Part shown: positions 21,531 through 30,581 of the stretch, piece by piece | How positions within the stretch are numbered: position 1 is the first letter of the stretch | Layout: every line of letters starts with the position of its first letter | Origin: Leishmania infantum JPCM5 | Lineage: Eukaryota > Euglenozoa > Kinetoplastea > Trypanosomatida > Trypanosomatidae | Direction of reading: 5' to 3' | DNA length: 64,000 bases | Assembly (NCBI RefSeq): GCF_000002875.2 | Contig: NC_009399.2 | Span: 2,501 to 66,500 of the forward strand | Notes under the pieces: model-generated | Seen by the model: only the letters and a program-made list of their open reading frames with translations | What the model was told of the DNA's origin: nothing | The model's database searches: none | Program-made: the position numbers and the translations under genes

Positions 21531-22086
21531 GGCACACACACCTCTCGGTGCATGGCATCTCAGGGCCTCCCGTACACGCCCACCCTGCCAATGCCGGAAC
21601 CGCTTGTGGCGGTGCCAGGCTCAAGTACCTAGCATGTGCGGAGGGGTCACAGCGATGTACCGCCGCTGGTATGCCGGCGGTCAGGCGCTGGATGGCGCGG
21701 CATCGCGGGCGACCCGCGACGGTGCACACGCTTGCGCATCCGCATGATGGGCACAGCGCCAACCGAGCTCGAGCGTATCCCACCCGGCCCTCACTGCCTG
21801 CTGATGGGGAGCCTGCGTGCCACGCCGAGGAGGATGCACCAGGTGGCGACCGGCATGGGGGGAGCCGGCTGCGAGGCGGCCCGCGGAGCGGTGGTGCGTA
21901 GCGTGTGAGGCAGAGGCCGTGCTCTCAGCTGACTGGGACGGCGCACGGCTGCAACGCGTGTGCGAACGGCATGCTTCGCACCAGGCGACGGGGGCCGTGG
22001 CAGACTGGCGGGTGGTGGTGGTGTGGAGTGGTGTTTGGCTCCTGTTGCATGAGGCAGAGAGCCAACACGGCGCAGAAACGAAAAAA
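21531..22086 (+). mobile_element. SIDER-like retroposon, copy 3
   Basis: Same element as copies 1 and 2 but inverted, with sense on the plus strand, against the direction of gene transcription. The 5' end CACACACACCTCTCGGTGCA is shared with copy 4. The core differs from copy 4 at only a handful of positions by eye. It ends with CGCAGAAACG followed by an A-run, which could be the retroposon tail. It begins about 170 bases past the stop of the 561-aa gene, so it is probably transcribed antisense inside that gene's 3' untranslated region. Confidence 0.82.
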
Positions 22087-22254
22087 GTGCGCACCAGCCT
22101 CTAGAGAAAGCGTTTATCCTCTGCCTGTGTGTGGTTGAGCGTAGCACACGCGCGATACATAAGAGCAGAAAGAAACCCAACGGCATCCACGAGGGCTGCA
22201 CAAGGATACGCGTTCACAAAGCGAAGTCACACAGCAACATCAACATCTGCCGGG

Positions 22255-23940
22255 TTAAGCTTCAGGGTCGCTGTCGTCTGCGTCCTCCGCCCCCGGCGCC
22301 ACTGGAGAGCGCAGAACTAGAGGTGCAGACTCGTACGTCGCCAGAAGATTGGCTGCGCGCGTGCAGATGGCCCCCAAGTGGCGGCGCAGCCCACTGAATG
22401 GTTCGTCCGGTGCCGGTGGTAGAACGCAGTTCAGTCCCGCCTCCTTCGCTCTAGTCTCCTCTTCGCGAGCGAGCTCAAGCAGGCGCTGGACTTGTTCTTC
22501 CTCTATAGGAGGTTCTGTGGTCTGCGCCCAGGACGGCCGAAGTGCTGCAACAGATGAGGGCACTTCATCAGCCGGGGCTAGCGCGACCGCCGCTGCCCGC
22601 CGCTGCAGCGCACGGAGGCGCTCATTGACGGAGCGCAGCTGATGCATCATGTTCTCATGCTCTCTTGCATGGCGCATGTAGGCGTTTCCGAGATCTGTGG
22701 CTGCTTCCTTGGCCTCGGGCAACGCAGCAGCGCGCACGTCCGTCGGTGCGTCCTTGAGGCGCTGCAAAGCGTCTTCGGCCATCACCGCGCCGCGGGCGGC
22801 TGCATAGCGCCGCGCCTCTGCCTCCAATGCGCGAAGGCGCTGCTCCTTTTCTGCGCCAAGTGCATACGGGTTGGCCATCAGAGCAGCAGTGGCGGAGGGG
22901 TCGAGCAAGTGCTCGACACGCGTCGCCTCGCTATCCGTCAGACTTGCCTGTGGCCGCACAGCAAACGCCGGCGGCTTCGCTGTAGACAGTCGACTTGACT
23001 GCAAGGGTCGCGTCGGTGGAGGGGATTTGGAGAAGCGTGTCACCTGATGCGCTCGCGCGCTGTGGTGCGCTGTGGACCGCGTCGAGCGGACGGGCTTTGA
23101 CAGCGGTGGGCGTCGCACGCGCTGGCTCGGTGGGTGGCTTGTTGTTGGCGTCGCCTCACTAGACAGCGGAGAGACGGCGGCAGATGTGACCCTCTCGGTC
23201 CTCGCAGCACCTTCGTCGGGCGAGGCAACGAGCCCAACGCCACCTGCTGGTACCAACTCCATCTCCCCCTCAACCTCACGGAGAGAAACTCTATCCTCGA
23301 GATCATCGTCTGCGATGGGCACTTGCACGTGTCCAGAAGCCCCAACGCGGATCTCGTAGCTGCACCCCTCGTTGTCGACTACGGTGATAAAAGTGTTGAT
23401 CTCCTCCTGCAAAGCTGCCATGTGCGACTCAATGTCCGTTGCCGTCGTCACAGGAGCGCAGGGCCTTTCCACAGGTGCGGTCCTGATGCCGCAGTCACCC
23501 TCGGCGCTTGCGCTCGAGTGGGTAGAGAGGTAGCGGAGTACGTCACCGTCCGAGATGCGCCGGATGTCCTCCGCCGTGAACTCCGCGCAGAGGCCGCCTC
23601 TCGAAAGATGCACCGTCTTCTGCAAGGCAGCCTCAGCTTTGGCGATGGAGGACAAGGGCATGCGCACCGGCACCGCGCGTGCTGCAGCGCTCCCTACTCT
23701 ACCGCTGGCATCTGAGTCCTCATCACCGCCCCCTACGCCGCTAGCGGATGACAGCACTGAGGAAGAGGACAGCGACGACGCTGGCGATGTCCCACGAAGG
23801 TCGGCATCGTGTATGCCGAGACGAGACGCGATAACGTCGCGCCGCACCTTGGGTCCGCGATTCACCCCCACAGCACTGCAGTCTTCTGCATCGGTAGCCA
23901 CTGCCGGCGGAGACAAACTTTTTTGCAGCGGCTGAATCAT
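22255..23940 (-). CDS. hypothetical protein, disordered with C-terminal coiled coil
   Basis: I do not recognise this 561-residue protein. The N-terminal 100 residues are Ser/Ala/Gly-rich. A more ordered region at about 90-230 has a predicted helix (SSIAKAEAALQKTV), an acidic stretch EFTAEDIRRISDGDVLRYL and a strand-rich part (CSYEIRVGASGHVQVPI). Residues about 260-350 are Pro/Ser/Arg-rich and likely disordered. From about 370 to 530 the sequence is Ala/Glu/Arg-rich and helical, fitting coiled coil (LRALEAEARRYAA, MMHQLRSVNERLRALQRRAA). The last residues are acidic. The frame is open upstream to a GTG at 23985, but the first ATG is at 23940. Third-position GC is high and the frame is unbroken, which supports a real gene. 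A cytoskeletal or scaffold role is possible but only a guess. Confidence 0.85.
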   Translation of the reverse strand: MIQPLQKSLSPPAVATDAEDCSAVGVNRGPKVRRDVIASRLGIHDADLRGTSPASSLSSSSVLSSASGVGGGDEDSDASGRVGSAAARAVPVRMPLSSIAKAEAALQKTVHLSRGGLCAEFTAEDIRRISDGDVLRYLSTHSSASAEGDCGIRTAPVERPCAPVTTATDIESHMAALQEEINTFITVVDNEGCSYEIRVGASGHVQVPIADDDLEDRVSLREVEGEMELVPAGGVGLVASPDEGAARTERVTSAAVSPLSSEATPTTSHPPSQRVRRPPLSKPVRSTRSTAHHSARAHQVTRFSKSPPPTRPLQSSRLSTAKPPAFAVRPQASLTDSEATRVEHLLDPSATAALMANPYALGAEKEQRLRALEAEARRYAAARGAVMAEDALQRLKDAPTDVRAAALPEAKEAATDLGNAYMRHAREHENMMHQLRSVNERLRALQRRAAAVALAPADEVPSSVAALRPSWAQTTEPPIEEEQVQRLLELAREEETRAKEAGLNCVLPPAPDEPFSGLRRHLGAICTRAANLLATYESAPLVLRSPVAPGAEDADDSDPEA

Positions 23941-24944
23941 GATCTCTCGGAGGTGGCAGCGGGCCGATGCGCACGTACGCCGCACACAAGCGCACAGAGT
24001 CGTGGGGAGACTCCAAGTGGAGGTGACCCCTGCAGGTGTGCAAAACGGAAACGGCTGCAGCGGCAGGCAGTAAGGAAGACGTCGGAAGGATGAAGTAGGT
24101 AATTAAGAGAGAACTGCGACGTGGTCATCGGACGTGGAACTCTACAGGGAGGCGACTGCAGCGGGGAGAGAGAAGGTGCAAAGGCGTAGCAAAAGTGATG
24201 CAGAGCACCGAGAGAGGGAGTTGACTGGGCGAGGGGGTGCGGGGCGGAGAAGACCCCACTTTGCCATGGGCATCGTTCCATGTTTGACTCGAAGGACACA
24301 AAGAGATAGACGCACATCGTGAGGTGGTCTTTGAAGGAAGTACACTCGAACAGGCACGCGCTGCCCGCGCGCAGTCGACGCTAAGCTGTGGTCGCTCAGC
24401 TCACCTGAAAGGGTCTCTCAGTTCATCTCGTTGTGTTCTGCTTGGTGCGTGTCGATTAATGTGGAGAAAAGCCACGCCAGACGTGCGGAGCACACCCGCC
24501 GCTACAGAGAGACACACAAGCACGTGCATACGAAACCTTCAACGAACTGCAAAACGAGGGGCGAAGGTGCAAGCGGGAGGGTCGAAAGCTGCACGGTGGT
24601 GTCCCGACAGCTTTCCGCAGTGCAGACAACGCCACCACCTACACCCCCCCCGCAAGTTACGCTTTGGGACACGATGAAAGGAGGGTGAGAGGGAGAGAGA
24701 GGTGGCAAGTGGTGGAGCGAGGCAGCGAAAGAGAAGAGGCGAAGAGGAGGGGCCGGCAGCTGTGGCGCAGGCACACATCCGCGGCGGCAGCGTCTCCCTC
24801 TCCTCATATTGCCCCCTCCCCTCGTGCCCCTCAAGCACTTTAATGTGTCTATGTAGAGCCCAACACCATTCACTGATACCCAGCAGCCAGCACATACGCA
24901 GAGAGGGGGCGACACAAAGCTGCGAGAGTGCCGCTGCTGGCGTA
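23941..24944. other. intergenic, 561-aa gene to mS23-like gene
   Basis: About 1 kb without a supportable gene. It includes the 5' flank of the 561-aa gene, where I find no convincing pyrimidine tract plus AG, and the 3' flank of the mS23-like gene. Confidence 0.55.
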
Positions 24945-25910
24945 TCAGCTCCCCGTCTGCTTGCTGGCAGGAGTGCGCTTTGTTGGCATCGGCTCCTCCA
25001 CGTGAAGCACAGGCGACGCGCCGGTGTACCAGTCGCTCTTGCCGGTGTGGTCCAGTGCCAACTCTTGCAGCTGTTTCACGCTGTCATGCTCCGTTTCGTG
25101 GATCGTGACCTTGTAGGAGATGGAGGGACTGCTGTCGTCCAGGTCCGCTTCCGTAGAAAGCAACTCGGCGAGGGAGTCAGCGGACATGACCTCGTCGCCC
25201 TCTGCGGCATCCTTGGCAGCGTCAGCAACGGTCTCGGTAGAGCGCTCCACAGTGGCGGCAAAGGCCTCTCCCGCTTGCGCCTTCTCTCGTTGCTCTTTGG
25301 CCAACAGCGTCACCTGGTGCGGAGTGAGCTGCTCCTTCTGTAGCTGCGTCAGCACCCCCATGAGGACTGTGGCCTCACGCATGGAGATGTACTTGCCGGA
25401 CAACTTCGCCTCCTCAGCCTGAATGGCGGCTACGCGCTTCTTTACGGTGAGGTCGTCGTAGAACATCTGCAGCACCCGCTTGATCGCCACCGAGTGCGCT
25501 ACGCCCTTGCGCTTTAGCTCGTAGTAATGCCGCTCCATTCGATCAAGCGGCTTGCGTATCCAAAACACGTTGTAATACCGCATTCCCTCCGAGGCTAATA
25601 GGCGGCTCTTGCGCGCCAGCTCATCGCGCAGCGCGATGCGCTCGACGGAAAGGTGGTCCGTGTCATCCTGTGTCGGCTCACTCGCGTTGTGCGGGTTGAG
25701 CGTCTTCTCTTGTTGAAAGTTGTGGTTGATGGGCGGGAACATGCGAAAGTGGTTGTACCACTCCGGGGGGATGTAGAAGCCGGTGCCCGCCAGCCGCCCC
25801 ATGCGCTTCAGGTGCTCCCATGGCTCGTACTTCTCGTTCCATGTGTCGAAGCGCGGCGCCACACCCATGTTCTTGGGAATCTTATACAAACACGACGAGG
25901 AGCGCCGCAT
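24945..25910 (-). CDS. probable mitochondrial ribosomal protein mS23-like
   Basis: This 321-residue protein begins with a short basic, Ser-rich leader (MRRSSSCLYKIPKN) suited to mitochondrial import. The next part, LKRMGRLAGTGFYIPPEWYNHFRMFPP at about 29-55, fits the pattern at the N terminus of mitoribosomal mS23/Rsm25 (a short Leu/Gly-containing helix, then P-W-Y and a Pro-Pro turn). It is followed by a charged helical region resembling the Rsm25 C-terminal half. The last 120 residues are acidic and Ser/Thr-rich. The frame is open to a GTG at 26114, but that stretch reads as Leu/Ser/Pro-rich spacer, so the ATG at 25910 is chosen. The match is from remembered family features, not an alignment; the safe statement is a conserved mitochondrial-type protein. 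Confidence 0.85.
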   Translation of the reverse strand: MRRSSSCLYKIPKNMGVAPRFDTWNEKYEPWEHLKRMGRLAGTGFYIPPEWYNHFRMFPPINHNFQQEKTLNPHNASEPTQDDTDHLSVERIALRDELARKSRLLASEGMRYYNVFWIRKPLDRMERHYYELKRKGVAHSVAIKRVLQMFYDDLTVKKRVAAIQAEEAKLSGKYISMREATVLMGVLTQLQKEQLTPHQVTLLAKEQREKAQAGEAFAATVERSTETVADAAKDAAEGDEVMSADSLAELLSTEADLDDSSPSISYKVTIHETEHDSVKQLQELALDHTGKSDWYTGASPVLHVEEPMPTKRTPASKQTGS

Positions 25911-26084
25911 GATGGGACGAGCAAGAAGGAAAGAGCGTGACGAAATGAGGATGACCGAACGAGAGAGAGGGCGTGCAACGAGCAGACACGCAGAAGCAGA
26001 GGCAGGCACGCGTCCGTCGCAACGTGCAGGTTCCTCGATCGAGTGTGCCCCAGCGGGGAGGGGAAGAGGACGGGGGGAGAGGGG

Positions 26085-26105
26085 CTGTGAAAAGAGAACG
26101 TGCGA
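26085..26105 (-). promoter_or_regulatory. predicted SL acceptor for mS23-like gene
   Basis: The minus strand has GTTCTCTTTTCAC followed by AG at 26086-26085. No later AG with a good tract occurs before the ATG at 25910. The 5' untranslated region would be about 174 nt. Confidence 0.45.
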
Positions 26106-27720
26106 GCAAACCACAGCTGCCGGGGGCCTGATATAGGGCGATCCAAAAGGGGCGCAGGAGTCGAAAAAGCGATGCGACGGCCCTCCGCCTTGGGAAGTGC
26201 CCAGATGAGCTGCAAGGTAACGGAAGAAGGGGAATACAGAGTAGAGACGGAGACCGGAAGGAAAGACAGGAAAGAGGTGCGATCACGAAAAGGCCCTTCG
26301 TCACGCATCGGCATCCGTAGGATGCACCGTTGTTGCGGCCCCGGTGACGTGAGGGGCTCTGGCTGCTGAGGAGAAGGAGGAGCAACGACACGCGAAGACG
26401 GCGAGCAGCAGCAGCAGCAGTGCTGCATAGCCGACTGGGCCGTCGCAATGCGTGGGCGCCGAGTACATGAGAGAGGGAGCGGAAGGGCCGCTGTGCGCAT
26501 CGGCTACACGCGCACCCTACTCCCCCACACACAAACGTCACCTGCTACTGTAGGCATACAGGCGCGCGCACGACTTGCTGGGAGAGAGAGACGGCGCTGG
26601 GGATAGGGAGGGAAGGGAGCGTCCCCTCTCTCTGATCATTTCACTCTTGCTGTTCCGTTTCTCATTTATTCGTGTGCCTTCTCTTAGCCACAGCAAATAT
26701 GAGAGAAGCGTGTCGGTGGAACAACGCCGTGTGGGAAAGGGCAGAGAACGGGGGAGGAGGGAGAGGGCATGACAGCCGTCCATATTCGCTCCTCGCCTCA
26801 CTTGGCGCCCTCGGCCAGAGCGCCGCTGCCCACACACGCACACAAAGACTGTTGCTCTACTGTGACACCTCCGCAGCGTAAACAAACACACGCACGCGCG
26901 ACAACCCAACAGCAAACACAACGCAGCCACCTTACATGAAGCAATCGACCAACTCCCCTCGCTGAGTAACAGCGAAGAGGAGCCAAGGCCACGACAGCAC
27001 AACGCCCTCACACAAGAGAAGTGAACAGCAAGCGGCGCACGAGGAAGGGAAAGAGATGGCGAAGAGCAGTGGAAAAGAGCGAACGGCGAGGAGTAGGTTG
27101 TGCGCATGGGCCGACCAGCCAACGCAGTCGCCGACACACGAGATGCACTCTAAGGCAGTGAAGCGTGCTGTGTAGTAGCCCACCCCACCTCCGCGCTACT
27201 CCACCTCTTCTACAGAGCCGGTGTAGTCTGTCTCCTCCCCCATCACCACTGCATCGTCCAGCTGCAGTGGTGATGAGAACTGCCGTCACTTAGCATTGCT
27301 CACGTGCGCTAAAGCCCACAGACTGCACCGCCCCGGGAGCACACACAAGCATGGGCACACATTTTTTATAAGAGCTGCAACGCGGCAAAAACTAAGGCGT
27401 GAGCGCACACGCACACGCATCTGCCGGCTACAACGCCAAAACGCATTCGCCAATCTCGATCCACCGCTGGGTCGGAGAATCTATCAAGAGGAAAGAAACG
27501 TGAAAACGGGCGAGACGAAAGAGGGCAAGAGGGGGTGTGAGCCCCCGCGGGAGACGCAGCGGGGGAGCAGTAAACACCAAGAGAGGGAGGTGAAGAAACA
27601 CATTCGATACCACTGTGGCTCACCCGTCCCGTTATCCTTCCTGCTTCTCCCCTCACTCGCCTCTCGTCACACGCGCACGCACAAACACACACAGACACAC
27701 ACACACAGACACACACCACC
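26106..27720. other. intergenic, mS23-like gene to HslU
   Basis: About 1.6 kb. Composition is mixed, with an (AC)n-rich block at about 27660-27717 directly next to the HslU stop. No open frame has a protein-like composition. Confidence 0.55.
27670..27720. repeat. interrupted (AC)n block
   Basis: AC dinucleotides broken by single AG steps, in the first 50 bases after the HslU stop and therefore in its 3' untranslated region. Confidence 0.8.
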
Positions 27721-29166
27721 TCACAAGATGAACTTCTTGATGTCCACTTTCTTGACCATCTTGTCCACGGCCTTCTTGACGTAGGCGGCGTCAATGACGA
27801 ACTTCTCGCTCTTTCGCTCCGGTCCCTCGAAGCTGATCTCCTCAACAACCTTCTCCGTGATTGTGATGAGGCGGCGGGCGCCGATGTTCTGCACTGTCGA
27901 GTTGATGTACGCGGCGATGCTAGCAATCTCCCAGAGCGCGTCGTCCTCAAAGATGAGGTCGACGCCCTCTGTAGCCATCATCGCCTTGTGCTGCGCAATA
28001 AGGTTGAAACGAGGCTCGGTGATGATGCGGTGAAAATCTTCCTTGCTCAGCTGCTGGAGCTCGACGCGGATGGGCAGACGGCCCTGCAGCTCCGCCAGCA
28101 TGTCGGACGGCTTAACGCTGTGGAAGGCGCCGCTGCAGATAAACAAGATCTTGTCCGTCTTCACCTGCACATTAAACTTCGTCGACACCGTGGTGCCCTC
28201 TACCAACGGTAGCAGATCCTGCTGGACGCCCTCGGCGGAAGCCTGGTGGCCCTTGTACCCGCCCGCTGCCGTCACGATCTTGTCGATCTCGTCAATGACA
28301 ACGATGCCGTCCTCCTCGCAGGCGCGCAGCGCCTCAGCCGTGACGTCCTCGGTGTCCATCATCTTGTCCAGCTCCTCCTGCAGCACAGCCGGGAAAGCGT
28401 CCTTGATCTTCATCACCTTCTTCACCGTCTGCTGGCGTTGCCCACCCATCATGGAAGGGATGTCAAGAGAAATGAAGACGCCCTCGCCGCTCGCTGTCTT
28501 GGGTTTTTCTTTCTTCTCTTGAAGCTCCACCATGACCTCGATGTCGTCCAATGCCCCGCTGCGCAGGTGCTCCCGGAAGCCGTCTGACACGCCGGCCAAA
28601 GACTTAAGAATGCGGTCCTCCGCCTTCAACTTCGCCTCTTCCTCATGCTGGCGACGGATGTTCTGCTTGGTCTGCGACAAAGAGGCCTTATAGAGGTCCT
28701 CGATGATGCTCTCCACGTCGCGGCCGTGGAAGCCGACCTCGGTGAACTTGGTGGCCTCCACCTTGACGAACGGAGCATCTACGAGCTTGGCGAGGCGACG
28801 GGCAATCTCCGTCTTGCCCACGCCGGTTGGGCCAATCATAAGAATGTTCTTTGGCGCGATTTCCTCGCGAATATCGCTCGGCACCTGGTGGCGGCGCCAG
28901 CGATTGCGCAGCGCCACCGACACAGCCTTCTTCGCCTCGCTCTGGCCCACAATGTAGCGGTCCAGCTCCTTCATCAACTCGCGTGGGCGCATGTCCCGAA
29001 TGAGTGTCTTGGAGCCGGGGCTCGTGAGGGGTGTGGCTGGCGCAGGCGCAGCAGCAGCGGCAGCGGCCGTGCTGCAGCATCGTACGCCCGTGAGCAGCGT
29101 GTGCGAGGGCGCAGCACCAGTGGCAGCTACGCTGGAGCGGCAGGACAGCGAGAGGGCGCGGTGCAT
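27721..29166 (-). CDS. HSLU: HslU, AAA+ ATPase subunit of mitochondrial HslVU protease
   Basis: This 481-residue AAA+ unfoldase would feed proteins to the HslV peptidase. In trypanosomes HslVU acts in the mitochondrion and affects kinetoplast DNA replication. The first 50 residues are an Ala/Ser/Thr-rich leader with Arg at 3 and 10, fitting a mitochondrial presequence. Walker A is GPTGVGKT at 112-119 and Walker B IVVIDEID at 288-295. The I-domain lies in between, at about 160-260, and GARRL is the sensor-2 region. The C terminus ends KKFIL, like the FIL tail of bacterial HslU that docks into HslV. The pore loop reads VGFHGRD, against GYVG in bacteria. The open frame extends to 29682, but the extra part is Phe/Ser/Leu-rich spacer; MHRALSLS at 29166 is the start. 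The HslV gene is not in this window. Confidence 0.96.
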   Translation of the reverse strand: MHRALSLSCRSSVAATGAAPSHTLLTGVRCCSTAAAAAAAPAPATPLTSPGSKTLIRDMRPRELMKELDRYIVGQSEAKKAVSVALRNRWRRHQVPSDIREEIAPKNILMIGPTGVGKTEIARRLAKLVDAPFVKVEATKFTEVGFHGRDVESIIEDLYKASLSQTKQNIRRQHEEEAKLKAEDRILKSLAGVSDGFREHLRSGALDDIEVMVELQEKKEKPKTASGEGVFISLDIPSMMGGQRQQTVKKVMKIKDAFPAVLQEELDKMMDTEDVTAEALRACEEDGIVVIDEIDKIVTAAGGYKGHQASAEGVQQDLLPLVEGTTVSTKFNVQVKTDKILFICSGAFHSVKPSDMLAELQGRLPIRVELQQLSKEDFHRIITEPRFNLIAQHKAMMATEGVDLIFEDDALWEIASIAAYINSTVQNIGARRLITITEKVVEEISFEGPERKSEKFVIDAAYVKKAVDKMVKKVDIKKFIL

Positions 29167-29227
29167 CGCGCGAGATAAAGGAAGATGGTAAAAAGTGCGA
29201 AAGACAAGCCGACGAGGCGAGGAGCTC

Positions 29228-29250
29228 CTGTAACAGGAGGAAGGGGTAAA
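29228..29250 (-). promoter_or_regulatory. predicted SL acceptor for HslU
   Basis: The minus strand reads CCCCTTCCTCCTGTTAC then AG at 29229-29228. This leaves a 61-nt 5' untranslated region before the ATG at 29166. Confidence 0.5.
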
Positions 29251-30581
29251 GGAAGTAACGCGTCGGTGCGCGTCAAGTCGCCGAAGCTGCGGTGGTGGAA
29301 AGAGTTGTGACGGAAATGAGCGAAAGAAGAAGCGGCAAAAAAAAAGACAGAGAGCGCGTACCGTCCACAAAGCACGGCAAAGAAAGCAGTGCAGCGCAAC
29401 GGCGCGAGGGAGCGAGGGGGACACCAGCCAGCTGCAGCAACAGACGGGCGGAATGTATGTTGAGCCCCTCCTCGCCAATACGCCTTTTGCAAACAGCGAC
29501 ACACACACACACAGGCACAAGCGAGTGCAAAGGTCAGCAAAGATGGAAAAGAGTGCGCGTGCGTGTGGGTCTGTATGACGAGCCAAGTATGTGTGGGTGA
29601 ACGGGTACGTGCACAGGATCAACAGCAGAAAGACGAGAAGTCGCAGCAGCACCGGGTCACAGCGAGAGTGAGAGAGAAACACGCGACGACACGTATTCGA
29701 CTTTGTATTGAGTTCGGGTGCGGAGGGGGGAGGAGTGCCGAAAAGGCAGATAGAGGAAGAAAGAAGTGGTGAGGCGGGGGGATGAGGGAAAGGTACATGC
29801 GCTGCGCGTTAACACGAAGAGGGATTCGTAGCGTCCTTCCATCCAATGCAGGCCTGCCACGATATGCGTCGAAGCGTTGTTTCACTGCCCTTGTGCGTTG
29901 CACGAAAAGGCCCTTTGCACTGCCTCTATGTGATTTGGCCGTTTCAAGCGCCCATGAGGCGTAGGGGTGAAGAAGCGAGGGTGCATGCCAGGGACCCGTG
30001 TACGCATACGTGGTCGAGGGATGCTCTGTCAGCGTGTCACTCGTTCAACTACGCCCATCGCAACGAATTCAGCACGCGCGCTCTGTTTATCTACACATCC
30101 AATGGTGCAGCGCGGATAGACGTTTGTGTGTGTGTGTTTGTGTGTACGTGCGTGGGCGTGCGACTGCGCTTTTTCGGCTGCCGGGGTGACGCCAAAGAAA
30201 AGGCGGGAGTGACACGCCCGAAACGTCTGGCGGAGTCTGTGCATGGCCGCTGCCCAACAGCAGAGAAACAAACTACGACCACAGCGCAGGCGGTAACGGC
30301 GAGAAGCAACACATATACAAACATCCGAACGACCGGAGGAGGAGAAGGCAGATGCAAACAGAGAAAAAGAGAGCTTCAAAACAGCGAGAGGGGGCGCTGT
30401 GAGGGCGCGCTCCGCAAAGCATCACAAAGCCGAGAGGCTCACTCACGCAGATGTGCAGATGTGCTGCTTTCTCTCTATCCAGCCCCACCCGTTGCCTTGC
30501 ATGTGCCATCAAGGCCCCTCCGGCTGCGTCTTGCTGCGCTCCCCACACCCAGCCACCCGACGGGCCCACCTCGCCACATCG
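29251..30581. other. intergenic, HslU to flavin monooxygenase
   Basis: About 1.3 kb with no gene I can support. The part next to HslU is GA-rich on the plus strand. A GT-rich run occurs at about 30123-30155. Confidence 0.55.

Noticed and set aside
21636..21908. 90-codon frame found in all four SIDER copies
   Set aside because: It opens with GTG, not ATG, and its conservation is explained by the copies being near-identical DNA. SIDERs are non-coding.
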